This document shows, in pieces, positions 49,105-58,024 of a DNA stretch of 64,000 nucleotides. Source of the DNA: Streptomyces zhihengii (GTDB taxonomy: Bacteria; Actinomycetota; Actinomycetes; Streptomycetales; Streptomycetaceae); contig NZ_JAFEJA010000002.1 in NCBI RefSeq assembly GCF_016919245.1, forward strand, positions 1,552,501 to 1,616,500. The letters run 5' to 3'. How positions within the stretch are numbered: position 1 is the first letter of the stretch; each line of letters starts with the position of its first letter. A program made the translations under genes and the position numbers. The notes under the pieces are model-generated. The model was not told the origin of the DNA, did not search any database, and saw only the letters and a program-made list of their open reading frames with translations.

Positions 49105-50216
49105 GCACACCGCCGGAGCGGACCCCGGCCCCCGCCGCCGCGGACGACGTACGGCGGACGATCGAGGAGGTGCTGCTCGGCGGCGGCCGGCTGTGGACGA
49201 GGCGGGACATCGCCGAACGGTCCGGGGTGACACCCGAGCGCACCGCGCAGATCTGGCACGCGCTCGGCTTCCCGGCGGCCGACGACGACGCCAGGGTGTT
49301 CACCGACGCCGACGTCGAGGCGCTCCGGGCGGGGGAGCGGCTCATCGGGGCCGGGCTCATCACCGAGAGCAGCGAGACCATGATGGCGCGCGCCCTCGGG
49401 CACCACCTGTCCCGCCTCGCCGAGTGGCAGGTGCACACCCTCTGGGTGTGGATCAACCAGGACACGGGCGTCCTCCCGGACCCCGCGGCGCTGACGGAGC
49501 ACGCCGGGACGCTGCTGGCGGAGATGGAGCTGCTGCAGCGCCATGTGTGGCGCAGGCATCTGGCGGCACACGCCGAACGGACGCTCGCCGACGCGGAGGA
49601 GGCCGCCCCCGCCGGGCCGCAGCCCTCGGGACCGGGCAAGAGCGGGCAGGCGACGGCCCGCGAGGGTGCCGACGTCCGCGCACGGGCAGTGGGATTCACC
49701 GACATGGTCGGGTACACCCGGCTGACCCGGGGCCTGGGCAACGCCGAACTCGTCCGGGTGCTCGACCGGTTCGAGAGCCTGACCGGGGACACGGTCGCCG
49801 AAGGCGGGGGACAGGTGGTGAAGACCATCGGCGACGAGGTGCTCTTCGTCTGCGGGACGGCGTCCGAGGCGGCGGACATCGCCCTGGAGCTCACCGCACG
49901 CGCCGAGGCGGAGCGGGAGCTGCCGCAGGTGCGGTCCGGCCTGGCCCACGGCGTCGTCCTCAGCCGCTTCGGCGACGTCTACGGGGCGACGGTGAACGTC
50001 GCGGCCCGGCTCACCGCCGTGGCCCGCCCCGGCACCGTCCTGGTCGACACGGCGTTCGCCGGCGAACTGGCGGGCAGGACGGACTACGCGCTGAAAGCGC
50101 TCCGCCCGGTGTCCGTCCGCGGCTACAGCAGGCTCCGCCCCGTCCTGCTGCGGTCGCCCCGGCCCGGCCGGCAGCGGACGGGCGGCGACGGACCCCGCCC
50201 CGGCGCGCCGGGGTAG
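49101..50216 (+). CDS. Class III adenylate cyclase
   Basis: A 371-residue soluble cyclase from ATG 49101. The N-terminal 160 residues begin with a MerR-like HTH segment ('RRDIAERSGVTPERTAQIWH', 34-53) and a helical region, as in other actinobacterial cyclases. The catalytic domain (about 190-355) has the metal-binding aspartates Asp201 in 'VGFTDMVGYTRL' and Asp245 in 'VKTIGDEVLFV', and 'DVYGATVNVAARLTAVARPG' as the transition-state motif region. It makes cAMP, which in Streptomyces affects germination and development. Translation is coupled to the TTA-containing stress-protein gene, so it may be indirectly bldA-dependent. A palindrome CCCCGGCG-CGCCGGGG overlaps its 3' end. Confidence 0.9.
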   Translation: MSTPPERTPAPAAADDVRRTIEEVLLGGGRLWTRRDIAERSGVTPERTAQIWHALGFPAADDDARVFTDADVEALRAGERLIGAGLITESSETMMARALGHHLSRLAEWQVHTLWVWINQDTGVLPDPAALTEHAGTLLAEMELLQRHVWRRHLAAHAERTLADAEEAAPAGPQPSGPGKSGQATAREGADVRARAVGFTDMVGYTRLTRGLGNAELVRVLDRFESLTGDTVAEGGGQVVKTIGDEVLFVCGTASEAADIALELTARAEAERELPQVRSGLAHGVVLSRFGDVYGATVNVAARLTAVARPGTVLVDTAFAGELAGRTDYALKALRPVSVRGYSRLRPVLLRSPRPGRQRTGGDGPRPGAPG

Positions 50217-50330
50217 GATCGCCGGTGGCGGGACGGCCCCGACGGGCCCCCGCCGCCGTCGTGCCGGGGCCGATGCCGCCCCCGGCCGCGATCCCGGTGA
50301 GGATTCCCGCAGGAGACACAGGAGACAAGC

Positions 50331-50375
50331 GTGCGCGAGCCGATGACGCCCGTCGCCGCCCCCTGCCCGCCGTGA
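50331..50375 (+). CDS. Possible 14-residue leader peptide upstream of the SulP gene
   Basis: Within the 342-base gap 50217-50558, a GTG at 50331 follows AGGAG by 6 bases and opens a 14-codon frame (MREPMTPVAAPCPP) ending in TGA 50373-50375. AGGAGACA occurs twice in tandem (50311-50328) in front of it. A cysteine near its end would allow cysteine-dependent attenuation of a sulfate transporter, a principle known from actinobacteria. It could equally be chance. I see no riboswitch or terminator consensus in the rest of the gap. Confidence 0.35.
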   Translation: MREPMTPVAAPCPP

Positions 50376-50558
50376 CACCGCGCCGCCGGACGTGAGCCCG
50401 GCCGCGCCACCGTGCCGGCCCCGCCGCGTCCCGACCCCCTCCGATGTCCGGCTCCGCGACCGCGGAGCCGTCCGCGGGGCGCCGGTCCGGCCCCCGCTCT
50501 CCTCACGCGCCCCCGCCCCGCCCGCCGGGGGCCGCCCGAGCACGACAGGTACCGTCCG

Positions 50559-52067
50559 TTGTCTTCTGCCGCCATCGCAGTGTCCCCGGTCGCGCGTCTG
50601 CGCCGTCTGAAGCCCGACTGGCTGAACGACCCCAAGGTCTGGCGCACCGAGGTCCTCGCCGGCCTGGTCGTCGCCCTCGCGCTCATCCCGGAGGCGATCT
50701 CGTTCTCCGTCATCGCCGGCGTCGATCCCGCGATCGGCCTGTTCGCCTCGTTCACCATGGCCGTGGTCATCTCCGTCGTCGGCGGCCGGCGCGCGATGAT
50801 CTCCGCCGCCACCGGCGCGGTCGCGCTCGTCATCGCCCCGCTCAACCGTGAGCACGGCCTCGGGTACCTCGTGGCGGCCGTGATCCTCGCCGGTGTCTTC
50901 CAGGTGGTGCTGGGCGTGCTCGGGGTGGCGAAGCTGATGCGGTTCATCCCCCGCTCGGTGATGGTCGGCTTCGTCAACGCGCTCGCCGTCCTGATCTTCA
51001 TGGCGCAGATCCCGGAGATGCGGGACGTGCCGTGGGCCGTGTACCCGCTGATCGCGGCCGGTCTGGCGCTGATGGTGTTCTTCCCGAAGGTCACCACCGT
51101 GGTCCCCGCCCCGCTCGTCTCCATCGTCGTCCTGACGGTGATCACGATCGGCGCCGCGATCGCGGTGCCGACGGTGGGCGACAAGGGCGAGCTGCCGTCC
51201 GCCCTTCCCGTGCCCGGCCTGCCGGACGTGCCGTTCACCCTGGAGACGCTCACGACCATCGCCCCGTACGCGTTCGCGATGGCGCTGGTCGGCCTCATGG
51301 AGTCCCTGATGACGGCCAAGCTCGTCGACGACATCACCGACACCCGCTCCGACAAGACCCGCGAGTCCGTCGGCCAGGGCATCGCCAACATCGTCACCGG
51401 CTTCTTCGGCGGCATGGGCGGCTGCGCCATGATCGGCCAGACGATGATCAACGTGAAGGTCTCCGGCGCACGGACCCGGCTGTCCACCTTCCTCGCCGGC
51501 GCGTTCCTGATGGTGCTGTGCATCGTCTTCGGCCCGGTCGTCTCCGACATCCCCATGGCCGCGCTGGTGGCCGTGATGGTCATGGTGTCGTTCGCGACCT
51601 TCGACTGGCACTCCGTCGCCCCCGCCACGCTCCGCCGGATGCCCGCGGGCGAGATCACCGTCATGGTCGTCACGGTCGGCGCCGTCGTGGCCACCCACAA
51701 CCTCGCCGTCGGCGTCGTCCTCGGCTCCCTCACCGCGATGGCGGTCTTCGCGCGTCGCGTCGCCCGTCTCGCCGAGGTCACCGCCGTGCCGGACCCGGAC
51801 GGCACCACCGTCGTCTACCGGGTCACCGGCGCGCTCTTCTTCGCCTCGTCGAACGACCTCGTCGGACGCTTCGACTACGCGGGCGATCCCGGCCGGATCG
51901 TCATCGACCTGTCCGACGCCCACGTCTGGGACGCCTCCTCGGTCGCCGCCCTCGACGCGGTGGAGACCAAGTACGCCCAGCGCGGCAAGACCGTCGAGAT
52001 CACCGGCCTCAACGACCCGAGCGCCGACCTCCACCGCAGGCTCACCGGCGAACTCGCCGGCCACTGA
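50559..52067 (+). CDS. SulP family inorganic anion transporter
   Basis: A 502-residue SLC26/SulP protein. About 11-12 hydrophobic segments start with 'GLVVALALIPEAISFSVIAG' (the conserved helix 1 motif) and include 'FGGMGGCAMIGQTMINVKVS'. A C-terminal STAS domain is present ('RIVIDLSDAHVWDASSVAAL', then 'VETKYAQRGKTVEITGLN'). The ion may be sulfate or bicarbonate. The start is unclear: TTG 50559 (ACAGGT upstream) or GTG 50580; no ATG fits. Confidence 0.9.
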   Translation: MSSAAIAVSPVARLRRLKPDWLNDPKVWRTEVLAGLVVALALIPEAISFSVIAGVDPAIGLFASFTMAVVISVVGGRRAMISAATGAVALVIAPLNREHGLGYLVAAVILAGVFQVVLGVLGVAKLMRFIPRSVMVGFVNALAVLIFMAQIPEMRDVPWAVYPLIAAGLALMVFFPKVTTVVPAPLVSIVVLTVITIGAAIAVPTVGDKGELPSALPVPGLPDVPFTLETLTTIAPYAFAMALVGLMESLMTAKLVDDITDTRSDKTRESVGQGIANIVTGFFGGMGGCAMIGQTMINVKVSGARTRLSTFLAGAFLMVLCIVFGPVVSDIPMAALVAVMVMVSFATFDWHSVAPATLRRMPAGEITVMVVTVGAVVATHNLAVGVVLGSLTAMAVFARRVARLAEVTAVPDPDGTTVVYRVTGALFFASSNDLVGRFDYAGDPGRIVIDLSDAHVWDASSVAALDAVETKYAQRGKTVEITGLNDPSADLHRRLTGELAGH

Positions 52068-52185
52068 CCGCCCCGGCCCCGCCCGGCGGGGCGCCGGGCG
52101 CGGCGGCCGTCCGTATTCCGCTGGTCGGCGGCGATGCGGCCGTGGTAGACCGGACCGTCCGCCGCAGCCGTCACCGGAGTTCCGC

Positions 52186-52859
52186 ATGCGCCGCCTCGCC
52201 GTCTTCCTCGCCTCCTCCGACGGACACGACCCGGCGTACGCCGAACTGGCCGCCGGTGTCGGCGCCGAGCTGGCCCGCGGCGGCATCGGCCTCGTCTACG
52301 GCGGCGGCAGCACCGGCCTGATGGGCATCCTGGCCGACGCCGCGCTGGAGGCGGGCGGCGAGGTCATCGGGGTGATGCCGCGCAGCATGATCGAACGCGA
52401 GTGGGCGCACGACGGCGTGAGCGAACTCGTCATCTGCGACTCGATGCACGAGCGCAAGGCGATCATGGCCGACCGCGCGGACGCCTTCGCCGCCCTGCCC
52501 GGCGGCCTCGGCACCCTGGAGGAGATCTTCGAGGTGTGGTCGTGGCGCCAGCTCGGCTTCCACACCAAGCCGGTCGGCCTCCTCGACGCGGGAGGTTTCT
52601 GGACACCGCTGCTGAGCGCCCTGCGCGGCATCTCCGACACCGGGTTCCTCGCCGCGAGCACCCTGGACGACCTCGCCGTCGCCCCCGACCTCCCCGGCCT
52701 GCTGGAAGCGCTGGAGGACCGGCTGCGCGGCGCCCACCGCCCCGCGCACGGCGCCTTGGACGCCGGCGCCGCGCCGCCCGGACGGCGGCGCCGGGCACGG
52801 CCCCGCGCGCGGTGCCCGGCGGGTGGGACGGCGACGGCGACGGCCCGAGCGACGTGTGA
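52186..52859 (+). CDS. LOG/TIGR00730 family Rossmann-fold protein, reading frame disturbed at its end
   Basis: ATG 52186 opens a frame with all marks of the LOG-type cytokinin-riboside-monophosphate phosphoribohydrolase family: 'GLVYGGGSTGLMGILADAAL', 'EVIGVMPRSMI', 'MHERKAIMADRADAFAALPG' and 'GLGTLEEIFEVW' (the PGGxGTxxE motif). Such proteins hydrolyse nucleoside monophosphates to free bases. The recognisable domain ends near 52720. The frame has no stop where one is expected and runs on in non-coding-like sequence to 53832 through the MoxR gene. A one-base loss before 52859 would bring it to the TGA at 52857-52859, with the tail 'GGWDGDGDGPSDV'. I give that end as most likely; the literal frame is 548 codons. 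Confidence 0.6.
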
Positions 52860-52921
52860 GGCGCGGCGGGGACGGCCACGCGGATACGGATACGGGTACG
52901 GGTATGGGGGAGGGGCGGGAC

Positions 52922-54145
52922 ATGGAAGCGCGGGACGGGGACAGGCGGGACACGGAGCAGCGGGAGACGGCCGCGAGGCTGCGGGCGATCGTCGGCGAGC
53001 TGTCGGAGCGCTTCTACGAGCGCGACGACGTGGTGCGGACGCTGACGGCCACGCTGCTCGCCGGCCGGCACTCGCTGGTGCTGGGCCCGCCCGGCACCGC
53101 CAAGTCCGAGCTGGCCCGCGAGCTCACGGGCCGGATCGACGGCGCCTCCTACTGGGAGATCCTGCTGTCGAAGTTCACCGCGCCCACCCGGATGTTCGGC
53201 CCCGTCGACGTGGCCGCGCTGGCCCGCGGCGAGTACCGCCAGGTGTACGAGGGCCGCGCCACGACCGCGCACATCGCGTTCATCGACGAGATCTTCAAGT
53301 GCTCCACGGCGGCACTGAACGAGACCCTGGGCTTCCTCAACGAGCGGATCTACCACCCGGAGAACGGCGGCGCCCCGATCCACTGCCCGCTCATCGGCGC
53401 CATCACCGCCAGCAACGAGCTGCCCGACGGCGAGGACACGGCCGCCGTCTACGACCGGCTGCTGGTGCGCGTGGAGGTCGGCTACCTCGAGGACCCCTCG
53501 AACTTCGCCGCGCTGGTGCGCTCGGCCGTCGCACGGCCCCACCCGGCGCCGGCCCGGACCACGGTCGAACTGGCCGCACTGCGCCAGGCCGTGACCGAGG
53601 CCGTCCCCGCGGTGGAGGTCCCCGACGACATGGTGGACGCGGTGTGCGCGCTGCGGTCCGCCCTGCGCCGCAGGGAGATCGTCGCCTCCGACCGCCGCTG
53701 GCGGCAGGCCGTCGGGCTGCTCCAGGCCTCCGCCTACCTGGACGGCCGCCCGGCCGTTACGGAGACCGACCTGCAGATGCTGACCCATGTGCTGTGGGAC
53801 TCTCCCGCGCAGCGCCCCACCGTCGAACGTGAGGTGCTGCACCTGGTCAACCCCGACGCCAAGGAGGCACTCGACCTGGCGGACACCCTCCACGAACTGG
53901 AGACCCAGCTCGACGCCATGGCCGGGCAGTCCCGCGAGGCGCTGAGCGAGTGGGTCATCAAGAACGCCCACAACAAGCTCGCCACGGCGGGCAAGCGGCT
54001 GGAGCGGCTCCGCGAGGAGGCGGCGGTCGCCGGGCGGTCCACGGCCACCATCGACCGGGTCACCGGCCGGCAGCGGGCCGTCCGCGCCCGCGTCCTCACC
54101 GAGGCACTGGGCATGGACGCGAGCACGGTCCAGGCCCAGCTCTGA
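52922..54145 (+). CDS. MoxR/RavA-type AAA+ ATPase
   Basis: A 407-residue AAA+ ATPase from ATG 52922, behind a GGGGGAGGGG ribosome-binding site. Walker A is GPPGTAKSE (55-63), Walker B is 'HIAFIDEIFKCSTAALNETL', and 'GAITASNELPD' is sensor 1. 'GRIDGASYWEILLSKFTAPT' marks the RavA subgroup of MoxR proteins. These act as chaperones with a VWA-domain partner, which is the next gene (20 bases further). The partner gene is frameshifted in this sequence. Confidence 0.9.
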   Translation: MEARDGDRRDTEQRETAARLRAIVGELSERFYERDDVVRTLTATLLAGRHSLVLGPPGTAKSELARELTGRIDGASYWEILLSKFTAPTRMFGPVDVAALARGEYRQVYEGRATTAHIAFIDEIFKCSTAALNETLGFLNERIYHPENGGAPIHCPLIGAITASNELPDGEDTAAVYDRLLVRVEVGYLEDPSNFAALVRSAVARPHPAPARTTVELAALRQAVTEAVPAVEVPDDMVDAVCALRSALRRREIVASDRRWRQAVGLLQASAYLDGRPAVTETDLQMLTHVLWDSPAQRPTVEREVLHLVNPDAKEALDLADTLHELETQLDAMAGQSREALSEWVIKNAHNKLATAGKRLERLREEAAVAGRSTATIDRVTGRQRAVRARVLTEALGMDASTVQAQL

Positions 54146-54165
54146 ACCCCGGAGGACCCGAGGCC

Positions 54166-54990
54166 GTGGACAACACGCAAGCCGAGCAGCACGGGCACGC
54201 CGAGCAGCACCGGCAGGACGGGCAGCACCGGCAGGACGGGCGGGGCCGGCGGCACGGGTACGGGGAGGACGGGCCCGGTCAGGAGGAGAGCGGCCCGGGG
54301 GCCGGCCCGGCCGCAGCCGCCCCCGGGCGGCACACCACGGCCGTGGTCGCGGACCGCCTCGACCGGATGACCTGGCGCGACACCTACGAGCAGTCGGCCG
54401 GACTGCGCGAGCTGGACGCGGAACTGAGCAGGCGTCATCCGCACACCAACGAGCTGCTGGCCGATCTCTTCCAGGCCGCCTTCACGGCCGGACCGCTGCT
54501 GCGCGAGCGCGCCGAGATGGCCCCCGGCCTGCTGGTCAACCACCACCTCGTCCAGAGCCTGGCGGACACACCCGACTTCGCCGAACTGCGCCGCGAGACG
54601 GCCGGCGACCCGTACGCCGCCGCCATGGCCGTGCTCGCCCTGGCCACCGCCGTACGCCGGATGCTCGACGGCGCCGGGGACGCCCGCGAGCGGGCCGAGC
54701 GGGCCGCGTCGGCCCAGCAGGGCTCCGACCTCGCGGCGACCGCCGTCGCCGAGGCGCTCCGGCAGGCCGCGGCGGCCGCCGGCACGGACGAGGACGACGG
54801 CGTGGCCCGGCCGACGCCGCCGACGCCGTGCACCGGGCGGTCGCGGCCGCCGAGGCCGACGCGTCCGCTGCCCGGCGGGCGGCCCGGGACGCCGCGCAGG
54901 CCCTCGCCGCCGCTGCTCCTGGCACCCGCGCCGCGTCCGCAGGCGCCGTGTCGCGGGCCGCGCGGGCAGCGCGGCGGGAAGCCGCGCTGA
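54166..54990 (+). pseudogene. VWA protein, N-terminal part of a frameshifted gene
   Basis: GTG 54166 behind GGAGGA begins a frame with a low-complexity Gln/His/Gly/Asp tail (about 60 residues, 'EQHGHAEQHRQDGQHRQDG') and then a helical domain starting 'MTWRDTYEQSAGLRELDAEL' (its ATG at 54367 is a possible real start). The frame is sensible up to about 54800 ('RQAAAAAGTDEDDGVA') and then turns into Pro/Arg-rich sequence until 54990. The continuing domain is found in the -1 frame from about 54805. A single missing base near 54805-54815, in a GC-rich run, explains both halves. Confidence 0.65.
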
Positions 54991-55874
54991 TGCGCGCGTG
55001 GGGCGTCGCCCCCGGCACGCTGGAGCGCATGCCGTTCGACCGGCGCGCCCGGCTCGCCGAGCGGCTGCGCACCAGCCGTCTCACCCGGTGGGCCGAACTG
55101 ATCGGCCGGTTCCGCGAGATGGCCGGCGGCGAGCGCGCCCGGAAGGTCGAGAACACCACCGGCGAACTCGTCGGCGTCACCCTCGGCAGCGACCTCTCCC
55201 GGCTCGTACCCGCCGAACTGGCCAACCTCGGCCTGCCGGAGCTGCGCGCCGTGTTCGCCGCACGCTACGCCGCCGGAGAGCTGATGCTCTACGACAGCCG
55301 GGGGGAGCGGAACAGCGGCAAGGGCGCCGTCATCGCCTGCGTCGACACCTCCCACTCCATGTACATCGAGGGCCCCGGCGGCATCACCCGCGAGGCGTGG
55401 GCCAAGGCATGCGCCCTGGCCCTGCTGGACCAGGCCCGCCACGCGGGGCGCGACTTCGTCGGCATCCTGTTCTCCGCCGCCGACCGCGTCCGGGTCTTCC
55501 GCTTCCCGGCAGGCCGGGAAGCCGGCGTCGAGCCGGTCCTCGACTTCGCGGAGACCTTCCTCGGCGGCGGCACCAGCTACCAGACACCCCTGACCGCGGC
55601 CCGCGAGGTCCTGGAGGAGGAGTTCGGCGACGCCGCCCGCTCGCGCGGCGACATCGTGATGATCACCGACGACGAGTGCGGCGTCACCGAGGAATGGATG
55701 CGCGGCTGGAACGAGGCCAGGCACCGGCTGGGCTTCCGCGTCTTCGGCCTGGCCGTCGGCGCGCCCCCGGCCGCCGGGGAGGGCTCGGTCCTGGACGCCC
55801 TCTGCGACAACCTCCGCACGGTCGAGGACTTCACCGACCCCCGCGCCGCGGCCCACCTCTTCCGCCTGATCTGA
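54828..55874 (+). CDS. VWA domain-containing protein, C-terminal part of the same gene
   Basis: This frame (from an in-frame ATG at 54828, though the real protein probably continues from 54166) encodes 348 residues. 'AVAAAEADASAARRAARDAA' continues the helical domain of the preceding frame. The VWA domain has the metal-ion-dependent adhesion motif 'VIACVDTSHSMYIEG' (DxSxS), 'GGGTSYQTPL' and 'DIVMITDDECGVTEEWM'. In MoxR/RavA systems such a protein is the substrate-facing partner of the ATPase encoded just upstream. If the frameshift is real, only a truncated partner could be made by internal initiation; if it is a sequencing error, this is one gene, 54166-55874. Confidence 0.8.
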   Translation: MHRAVAAAEADASAARRAARDAAQALAAAAPGTRAASAGAVSRAARAARREAALMRAWGVAPGTLERMPFDRRARLAERLRTSRLTRWAELIGRFREMAGGERARKVENTTGELVGVTLGSDLSRLVPAELANLGLPELRAVFAARYAAGELMLYDSRGERNSGKGAVIACVDTSHSMYIEGPGGITREAWAKACALALLDQARHAGRDFVGILFSAADRVRVFRFPAGREAGVEPVLDFAETFLGGGTSYQTPLTAAREVLEEEFGDAARSRGDIVMITDDECGVTEEWMRGWNEARHRLGFRVFGLAVGAPPAAGEGSVLDALCDNLRTVEDFTDPRAAAHLFRLI

Positions 55875-55916
55875 CGACCTGCATCCCTGCCCCCTGCCCT
55901 CTGCCGCCCGCCGTGG

Positions 55917-56258
55917 TCACCAGTCCCGGTTGGCGATCAGCTCCTCGACGTCCGCGTCCGCGAACCCGTAGGCGGAGGCGACGAAGAAGAAGTCCTCGGC
56001 TATCCACTCCCGCCCGACCGTCTCGATCCCGCTCCCGGCCGCCCCGAACTCCTCGTCCAGGCCGTTGAACTCCTCCGTCGCGGCCTGGGTGAGCGCGTAG
56101 AGCGCGGCCAGGTCCGACGGCCGCTCGGCCTCGATCCGCTCGCACAGCCGCACCAGGATCGCCCTGCCGCGGTCGACGATGTGATCGGGGAAGTACGCGT
56201 CCCCGTACATGTGGCGCAGGAACGGGTGGTCGGCGGCCCGTTGGTTGGTGATCGGCAT
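55917..56258 (-). CDS. DUF5713 family protein
   Basis: A 113-residue cytoplasmic protein from ATG 56258. 'ADHPFLRHMYGDAYFPDHIV' and 'IEAERPSDLAALYALTQAAT' with 'EWIAEDFFFVASAYGF' are the conserved parts of a small family of unknown function (DUF5713 as I recall it). It is all helical in appearance, with no motif for catalysis. It stands 42 bases from the convergent VWA gene end. Confidence 0.75.
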   Translation of the reverse strand: MPITNQRAADHPFLRHMYGDAYFPDHIVDRGRAILVRLCERIEAERPSDLAALYALTQAATEEFNGLDEEFGAAGSGIETVGREWIAEDFFFVASAYGFADADVEELIANRDW

Positions 56259-56383
56259 GACACGTCCTCGTCGCCGGAGTGGACTGACCCGCCGATCATG
56301 CACGACCCCACTGACAACCGCCCCGCCCCCGGGGCGCGTCCGCCGTCCGTACCGGGCCGGCACGGACGGCGGACACCGGCGGA

Positions 56384-56791
56384 TCACGCCACGGCGGTGC
56401 CCTCCAGCTCGACGAGCTGGCCCGGTACCGCGAGCCGTGTCACCCCGAGCATGGAGGTGGCCGGAGCCACCCCGGCGGCGCCGAGCCGTGCCGCCAGCAC
56501 GCCGTAGTGCCGCAGCAGCAGGTCGACGTCGGTCGTGTAGACGGTGAGCCGGACGAGATCCGCGAGGGACATGCCGGCCTCGCCGAGCACCGCCTCCACG
56601 TTGTCGGCGCTCAGCGCCAACTGCCCCGCCATGTCGCCGTCGTGCTGGGGCACACCGTCGCCGTTCATCGCGGTCTGCCCGGAGATGTACAGGGTGCGGG
56701 TGTGCCCGGAGACGACCTCGCCCTGGTGGAACCCCAGGGCCGCCGACCATGCCACCGGGTTGACCGCCGTTCTTTCGACTGCCACTGCCAC
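56384..56791 (-). CDS. RidA family protein
   Basis: A 135-residue RidA/YjgF/UK114 protein from GTG 56791. 'RTLYISGQTAMNGDGVPQHD' and 'SADNVEAVLGEAGMSLADLV' followed by 'RLTVYTTDVD' are the family core. The usual C-terminal 'RxxVxxxxLPxxxxVEIE' appears as 'LGVTRLAVPGQLVELEGTAV', so the Arg that binds the imine carboxylate is kept. RidA proteins hydrolyse reactive enamines and imines; this subgroup often has other substrates. Divergent from a WYL regulator. Confidence 0.85.
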   Translation of the reverse strand: MAVAVERTAVNPVAWSAALGFHQGEVVSGHTRTLYISGQTAMNGDGVPQHDGDMAGQLALSADNVEAVLGEAGMSLADLVRLTVYTTDVDLLLRHYGVLAARLGAAGVAPATSMLGVTRLAVPGQLVELEGTAVA

Positions 56792-56815
56792 ATCAGCTCG
56801 TTTCGGAATCGGTTC

Positions 56816-56862
56816 GGATCACGGATCCACGGATCACCGTTCAGGGATCACGGATCCACGGA
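56816..56862. repeat. Two 18-bp direct repeats in divergent promoter
   Basis: GGATCACGGATCCACGGA occurs at 56816-56833 and exactly again at 56845-56862 (29 bp from start to start). Each holds the palindrome GGATCC. They lie in the 174-base divergent region between the RidA-type gene and the WYL regulator, and are candidate binding sites for that regulator. Confidence 0.65.
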
Positions 56863-56965
56863 CATACGCCCCCCCGCCGGTGCACCGCCGGCCGGGGACG
56901 TCGTGTGCACGAGCCTCGCAACAAATCACGACACCCTCGGTCACGTATTCCGTTACCGTGCCCGC

Positions 56966-57985
56966 ATGCGTGCCGACCGGCTGGTCTCCCTGGTTCTGCT
57001 GCTGCGCCAGCGCGGCCGGCTGACCGCGGAGGTACTGGCCCGCGAGCTGGAGGTGTCCACGCGCACCGTGCTGCGCGACATCGAGGCCCTGTCCGCGGCG
57101 GGCGTGCCGGTCTACGCCGAGCGCGGCCGGCACGGGGGGTTCGCGCTGCTGCCCGGCTTCCGTACCGATCTCGCCGGTCTGAACCACGACGAGGCCCTCG
57201 CGCTGCTGACCGCCGGATCGGGCCGCGGCGAGCTGGTGTTCGGCCTCGGTTCGGCGCTCGCCTCCGCCATGCGGAAGGTCGTCGACGCGCTGCCCGCCGG
57301 CCACCGGGCGACCGCGAGCGACGCCGCCCGGCGGTTCCTCGTCGACCCGGAGACCGACCTGCTGGCGCGCCGCCAGGTGACCGACGAGATCCCCGGGGAC
57401 ACCATGGGCGAGGTCCGGCGCGCGGTGCTCGCCGGGCACAAACTGCGCATCCACTACGCGCCGACCGGCCGGGAGCCCCGGTGGCGCACGGTGGACCCCA
57501 TCGGCCTGGTCACCGTGCGGGACCGGGCCTATCTGCTGGCCACCCGGTCCGGCGAGGACCGCACCTACCGGCTGGCGCGGGTGCTGGCCGCCGAGGTGCT
57601 GCCCGAGCCGGCGCAGCGGCCGGACAGCGTCGACCTGGACCGGATCTGGCGCGAACGCTCGGCGCGCTTCCTCTCCGGCGGGGACCACGTGACGGTGCTG
57701 CTGCGGCTGCATCCGGCGCGGCGGGAGGAACTGCTGGACACGGCGCTGGCCGTGCGCGCGCGGACGCCGGACGCGGACGGTCGGCTGCGGCTGGAGGCGA
57801 CCTTTCAGGACATGCGGCACGCCGAGTGGGCGCTGTGGCAGTTCGGCACCGACGCGGAGGCGCTCGCACCGCGGGCGTTGCGCGCGTCCCTGCACGAGCG
57901 CGCCACCGCGATGGCCGCCCGCTACAGGGATGACACCCGGGAGGCGGCGGCCGTCCCGCCCGGGTGTCTCCCCGCCCCGGAGTAG
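56966..57985 (+). CDS. WYL-domain HTH transcriptional regulator
   Basis: A 339-residue regulator. Residues 1-60 are the DeoR-like HTH of WYL proteins ('MRADRLVSLVLLLRQRGRLT' and 'ARELEVSTRTVLRDIEALSA'), then 'GVPVYAERGRHGGFALLPGF'. The WYL domain is in the middle ('VRRAVLAGHKLRIHYAPTGR' and 'VDPIGLVTVRDRAYLLATRS'), followed by the WCX-type C-terminal domain. WYL domains bind nucleic acids or nucleotides. TACCGT 5 bases upstream of ATG 56966 suggests a leaderless mRNA. Divergent from the RidA-type gene and likely its regulator. Confidence 0.9.
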   Translation: MRADRLVSLVLLLRQRGRLTAEVLARELEVSTRTVLRDIEALSAAGVPVYAERGRHGGFALLPGFRTDLAGLNHDEALALLTAGSGRGELVFGLGSALASAMRKVVDALPAGHRATASDAARRFLVDPETDLLARRQVTDEIPGDTMGEVRRAVLAGHKLRIHYAPTGREPRWRTVDPIGLVTVRDRAYLLATRSGEDRTYRLARVLAAEVLPEPAQRPDSVDLDRIWRERSARFLSGGDHVTVLLRLHPARREELLDTALAVRARTPDADGRLRLEATFQDMRHAEWALWQFGTDAEALAPRALRASLHERATAMAARYRDDTREAAAVPPGCLPAPE

Positions 57986-58024
57986 CCGGACCCCTGGCCG
58001 CCACGGCCCCCGGCAGACCCCGGG

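Noticed and set aside
50217..50558. Riboswitch upstream of the SulP gene
   Set aside because: I found no consensus of a known class (SAM, ydaO-type, fluoride or others) by eye; a covariance-model search would decide.
48663..52286. Open frame of 1207 codons on the minus strand opposite the stress-protein, cyclase and SulP genes
   Set aside because: It is a shadow of three well-supported plus-strand genes; the peptide is a monotonous Asp/His/Arg/Gly mix without domains, caused by the GC-rich codon pattern.
52860..53832. C-terminal half of the literal 548-codon LOG frame as a real fusion domain
   Set aside because: The sequence after about residue 190 is Arg/Gly/Pro-rich junk in another frame of the clear MoxR gene.
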